Assembly: GCA_946478755.1 (NCBI GenBank)
Contig: CAMLDJ010000109.1
Span: 1 to 16,244 of the forward strand
Length of the DNA stretch: 16,244 bases
Reading direction: 5' to 3'
Origin: an uncultured Pedobacter sp.
GTDB lineage: Bacteria > Bacteroidota > Bacteroidia > Sphingobacteriales > Sphingobacteriaceae
Shown here: in pieces, positions 14,254-16,244 of the stretch
Position numbering within the stretch: the first letter of the stretch is position 1
Layout of the letters: every line of letters starts with the position of its first letter
Notes under the pieces: generated by a model
Seen by the model: only the letters and a program-made list of their open reading frames with translations
Databases searched by the model: none
What the model was told of the DNA's origin: nothing
Position numbers and translations under genes: made by a program

Positions 14254-15800
14254 TGGATACTAAGGTTTTAAGGTGGAATTTTATTTTTCAGTATGGATAC
14301 GTTATTACTAACATTATAAATTCCATCATCCTGCTGCCCTTGTATTTGAAGCGGATTGACTCCTCGACCCTGGGCTTATGGCTTGCAACAGGGAATATAC
14401 TAGCTTGGATGACATTGGCAGATCCCGGAGTTGGTGATGTACTCCAACAGAAAATTGCACAACTCCGCGGGCAGAAGGAACACATTAATATTGGTTTGAC
14501 AATAGGCTCGGGATTAATCGCATCAATAGCTATCCTGGTCATTTCAATCATTGCTGGTTTTGGTTTTTATTTGCTGACAGGCAGCATCATCGACAAAGAT
14601 GTGTCTAAGTACGATGGCTTGCAGGCCGCGTTGTTGATCTCTATAATTGCGACAGGAATGTCGCTCGTTTCCTTCAGCTTGTCGGGAATCAATCAGGGGC
14701 TTCACAACTCAGGTCCGGTAGCCATAAGTTCCTTAACAGGCAATTTTCTGTTCCTTTTTGCCAATATATCATTATTGTTTGCAGGCTTTGGAGTAATTTC
14801 AATCGCCATTGCCAATTTATGTCGAGCGCTCTATATTAATGTATTCAACTTTTCCGCCCTTCAAATCGCACTAAAAAGAGAAAAGATAAAGATCATTTTT
14901 GAAATGCGCCATTTTAAAAATTTCATAAAGATCTTTTCGTTTACCTCCATTTCCAGAATTATTGGCGGTTTGTCTGCAAGCATGGACATGATCGTTCTTG
15001 CACGATTTATTGCCCCTGCAATGGTCACCGTTTTTGAGATTAATAAACGCCCCATACAGATGACACAGTCGCTGATCGGCAGACATTCTGTTGCATTAAT
15101 GCCACTGGTTTCGCATGCCAAGGGTATGGGGGATAAGGAGGGAATTAAAAGTCTGATCAGTACCCAATTTAAATATTATGTATATGCAGCGATCTTTATT
15201 GCTATTTGTTTCTGTCTTAATTACCATAGCCTGATCACCGCATGGACAGGAAAAGGAAAATATGCGGGTGATGAGATCGTGTTCTTGTTGATTGCCAATT
15301 TCTTTTTCGGTTTAATCGGTTATTTTATGTCTAATATGGGTTATGCGCTGGGGGATATTAAAGTAAACAGTTTCATTAACATCACCAAAGGAATTATCGC
15401 CGCAGTTCTATTTTATATGGTAACCAGCTCTTATGGAATTGCGGGGCTCCTTGTGGTCATGTTAAGCGTGAATATTTGCATTGATTTTGTTTTTTTTACC
15501 TACCGGTTGCATAGGCTTGGTTATCTAAACACAATATATATGCGTAGGTCTATAGGTGTTTGGGCTATAATCGCAGCCTCCGCTGCGCTTATCGGCTGGA
15601 TAGTCAGGTATTGCGTTGACATGATGCTTCCGGCAGACCTTCATGTCACCCGAATCCTGTTAAATGGTCTTAGTTTTACCATGTTTTTCGCTGGGCTGGT
15701 ACTCCTTTTTGATCTCGAAATCAGAAATGAAATATTTAATAGACGCTTTTCTAAATTCAAGATCAACTTTCCTAAACAAACTGCATTAAATGAATCTTAA
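14253..15800 (+). CDS. Wzx-like flippase / polysaccharide biosynthesis membrane protein
   Basis: A 515-residue multi-spanning inner-membrane protein with about 12-14 hydrophobic segments across its whole length, of the MOP (oligosaccharide flippase/MATE) superfamily. It would flip undecaprenyl-linked repeat units from the cytosolic to the periplasmic face for polymerisation. The N-terminal segment (FQYGYVITNIINSIILLPLY, 11-30) with the following LGLWLATGNILAWM and DPGVGDVLQQKIA is typical of O-antigen-type flippases. Its ATG overlaps the kinase stop by one base, and the glycosyltransferase start follows 3 bases after its own stop, so all three are one operon. No polymerase (Wzy) gene lies inside the window; it is probably further right. 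Assignment rests on topology, family look and context; the substrate is unknown. Confidence 0.88.
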   Translation: MDTKVLRWNFIFQYGYVITNIINSIILLPLYLKRIDSSTLGLWLATGNILAWMTLADPGVGDVLQQKIAQLRGQKEHINIGLTIGSGLIASIAILVISIIAGFGFYLLTGSIIDKDVSKYDGLQAALLISIIATGMSLVSFSLSGINQGLHNSGPVAISSLTGNFLFLFANISLLFAGFGVISIAIANLCRALYINVFNFSALQIALKREKIKIIFEMRHFKNFIKIFSFTSISRIIGGLSASMDMIVLARFIAPAMVTVFEINKRPIQMTQSLIGRHSVALMPLVSHAKGMGDKEGIKSLISTQFKYYVYAAIFIAICFCLNYHSLITAWTGKGKYAGDEIVFLLIANFFFGLIGYFMSNMGYALGDIKVNSFINITKGIIAAVLFYMVTSSYGIAGLLVVMLSVNICIDFVFFTYRLHRLGYLNTIYMRRSIGVWAIIAASAALIGWIVRYCVDMMLPADLHVTRILLNGLSFTMFFAGLVLLFDLEIRNEIFNRRFSKFKINFPKQTALNES

Positions 15801-15803
15801 TCT

Positions 15804-16244
15804 ATGGCTAAATTAGTTGTTATGCTTCGGGTAAAAGACGGGATGTTCTTTGCAAAAGAATGGCTGGCCTGCTTTGAGAAACTTGCTGATGAAATCGTTG
15901 TGCTCGACAATGGATCAACAGATGGAACTTATGAAATATTAACGGCCCATCAAAAAGTAGTTGATATTGTTCGGACAGAGGGATACAATGAGGGGCGTGA
16001 TAAAAATTTGCTGTATGAGCGGCTCCGTTTGCGTCATCCAGACTGGTGTTTATGGGTGGACATTGACGAAATCTTTGAGCCAGGCTTAACCCGCGCACAT
16101 TTTGATCAATTAATGAGCAGCAAATACTACAATAAATTTGCTTTCAGAAGATTTCATTTCATTGACAGGGAACACTTTGCGGGATCATGGTACAGATTAA
16201 GTTATTCTGCAGGACATGACCGTATCATGTGGAGAGAAAATCCT
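15804..16244 (+). CDS. Glycosyltransferase family 2-like protein (partial, runs off the right edge)
   Basis: The first 147 residues of an open frame that has no stop before the window ends. The start MAKLVVMLRVKDG is the first beta-strand of a GT-A fold. VLDNGSTDGT (33-42) is the nucleotide-binding loop typical of family 2 enzymes (usual form D-D-G/N-S-x-D-x-T). WVDIDEIFEP (84-93) contains the DxD metal site Asp86-x-Asp88. FRRFHFIDREHFAGSWYR follows in the acceptor part. It probably adds a sugar to the lipid-linked exopolysaccharide repeat unit in the cytosol; the sugar cannot be predicted. The ATG lies 3 bases after the flippase stop, consistent with operon transcription. An opposite-strand frame at 15820-16098 is only a shadow. 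Confidence 0.88.
   Translation, partial: MAKLVVMLRVKDGMFFAKEWLACFEKLADEIVVLDNGSTDGTYEILTAHQKVVDIVRTEGYNEGRDKNLLYERLRLRHPDWCLWVDIDEIFEPGLTRAHFDQLMSSKYYNKFAFRRFHFIDREHFAGSWYRLSYSAGHDRIMWRENP

Noticed and set aside
1..16244. CRISPR arrays, transposons, tRNA genes, prophage or defence systems
   Set aside because: No regularly spaced repeats, transposase motifs, terminal repeats, tRNA-like folds or defence protein families were found by reading both strands.

Overview
The window looks like chromosomal DNA from a Bacteroidota member, most likely Sphingobacteriaceae (Pedobacter/Mucilaginibacter type). The base composition is moderately AT-rich. Intergenic stretches are long and AT-rich, and start codons mostly lack a Shine-Dalgarno sequence. 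One good match to the Bacteroidota promoter form (TAnnTTTG at -7) is visible. Lipoprotein signals end in S-C. The protein families (DUF4142, Wza/Wzc of the Bacteroidota style, many ECF sigma factors) also fit. Genus is inference only.

Layout, left to right. (1) 1-2200: a uracil-DNA glycosylase-superfamily protein with four FeS-type cysteines, then a SAM methyltransferase, converging on an ECF sigma factor. (2) 2228-6735: a CBS-containing ClC chloride channel/transporter, transcribed divergently from a Crp/Fnr regulator with an FNR-like cysteine cluster. That regulator converges on a membrane-anchored amidohydrolase whose TIM barrel is interrupted by membrane segments. (3) 6736-9138: a 344-base intergenic region, a DUF4142 lipoprotein, exodeoxyribonuclease III (tail-to-tail with a 4-base overlap), a 338-base AT-rich intergenic region and a small unknown protein. 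(4) 9139-16244: the start of an exopolysaccharide locus. A secreted parallel beta-helix lipoprotein reads left. A Wza-like export lipoprotein, a Wzc-like co-polymerase/tyrosine kinase, a Wzx-like flippase and a glycosyltransferase (cut off by the window edge) read right.

How the genes work together. The right-hand block is a Wzx/Wzy-type polysaccharide assembly line: the glycosyltransferase builds the repeat unit, the flippase moves it across the inner membrane, Wzc controls polymerisation and export, and Wza exports it through the outer membrane. The divergent beta-helix protein may bind, trim or modify the product. The left half is mostly housekeeping, DNA repair and stress functions. Its most notable feature is a 12-base sequence, GGTCAAGGTATT, exactly 25 bases before the ATG of both the Crp/Fnr gene and the convergent amidohydrolase gene, suggesting shared control.

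I saw no tRNA, rRNA, CRISPR array, insertion sequence, phage gene or recognised defence system. No wholly new system is evident. The best leads are the shared upstream box, the FNR-like regulator and the membrane-interrupted amidohydrolase.
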